From Flavobacteriaceae bacterium (GTDB taxonomy: Bacteria > Bacteroidota > Bacteroidia > Flavobacteriales > Flavobacteriaceae), in assembly GCA_030590765.1 (NCBI GenBank), contig JAUVCP010000135.1:1-6368 (forward strand): 6,368 bases of DNA, in the 5' to 3' direction. Under the pieces are notes generated by a model, which saw only the letters and a list, made by a program, of their open reading frames with translations, was not told where the DNA came from and did no database searches. The position numbers were made by a program, and so were the translations under genes. This document shows, in pieces, positions 6,334 through 6,368 of this stretch (position 1 is the stretch's first letter; every line of letters starts with the position of its first letter).

Positions 6334-6368
6334 AATCATATCCTAATGTTTGACTTATTATTTGATAA

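Overview
The window looks like a chromosomal piece from a member of the Bacteroidota, most likely Flavobacteriia. Base composition is AT-rich (about one third GC by eye), gene starts lack clear Shine-Dalgarno sequences, and spacers are A-rich. Three exported proteins have signal peptides ending in Ala-Gln, the usual Bacteroidota pattern, and the two lipoproteins, the OmpA tail and the 23-residue LRR protein fit the same group. No tRNA, rRNA, CRISPR array, transposase or phage gene is visible.

Left part (1-4493, + strand): the end of an OmpA-family outer-membrane protein is followed by five same-strand genes separated by 91, 48, 44, 44 and 13 bases. All five encode exported proteins. In order they are a small acidic Met-rich secreted protein, a secreted protein with sixteen 23-residue leucine-rich repeats, a lipoprotein with a Met-rich acidic C-terminal tail, a secreted protein with a lipocalin-like N-terminal domain and an unrecognised C-terminal domain, and a small helical lipoprotein. 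They look like one transcription unit serving the cell envelope. I see no enzyme among them and no known system I can name. A hairpin at 4523-4552 may end transcription.

Right part (4552-6297, - strand): two molybdenum-cofactor genes, moeA then moaC, converge on the left block. MoaC makes cyclic pyranopterin monophosphate, an early intermediate, and MoeA inserts molybdate at the last step. The other steps (MoaA, MoaD/MoaE, MogA/MoaB) are not in the window. The 84-base gap between moeA and moaC carries a small inverted repeat of a type seen dispersed in many bacterial genomes. The 71 bases upstream of moeA contain a degenerate 14-base tandem repeat.

The envelope cassette is the least understood part. 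Its most interesting points are the shared Bacteroidota-type export signals, an LRR solenoid whose N-terminal third is different from the rest, and a possible shared C-terminal helical motif in two of its proteins. The cofactor genes are ordinary, apart from a TTG start for moaC and the repeat in front of it.
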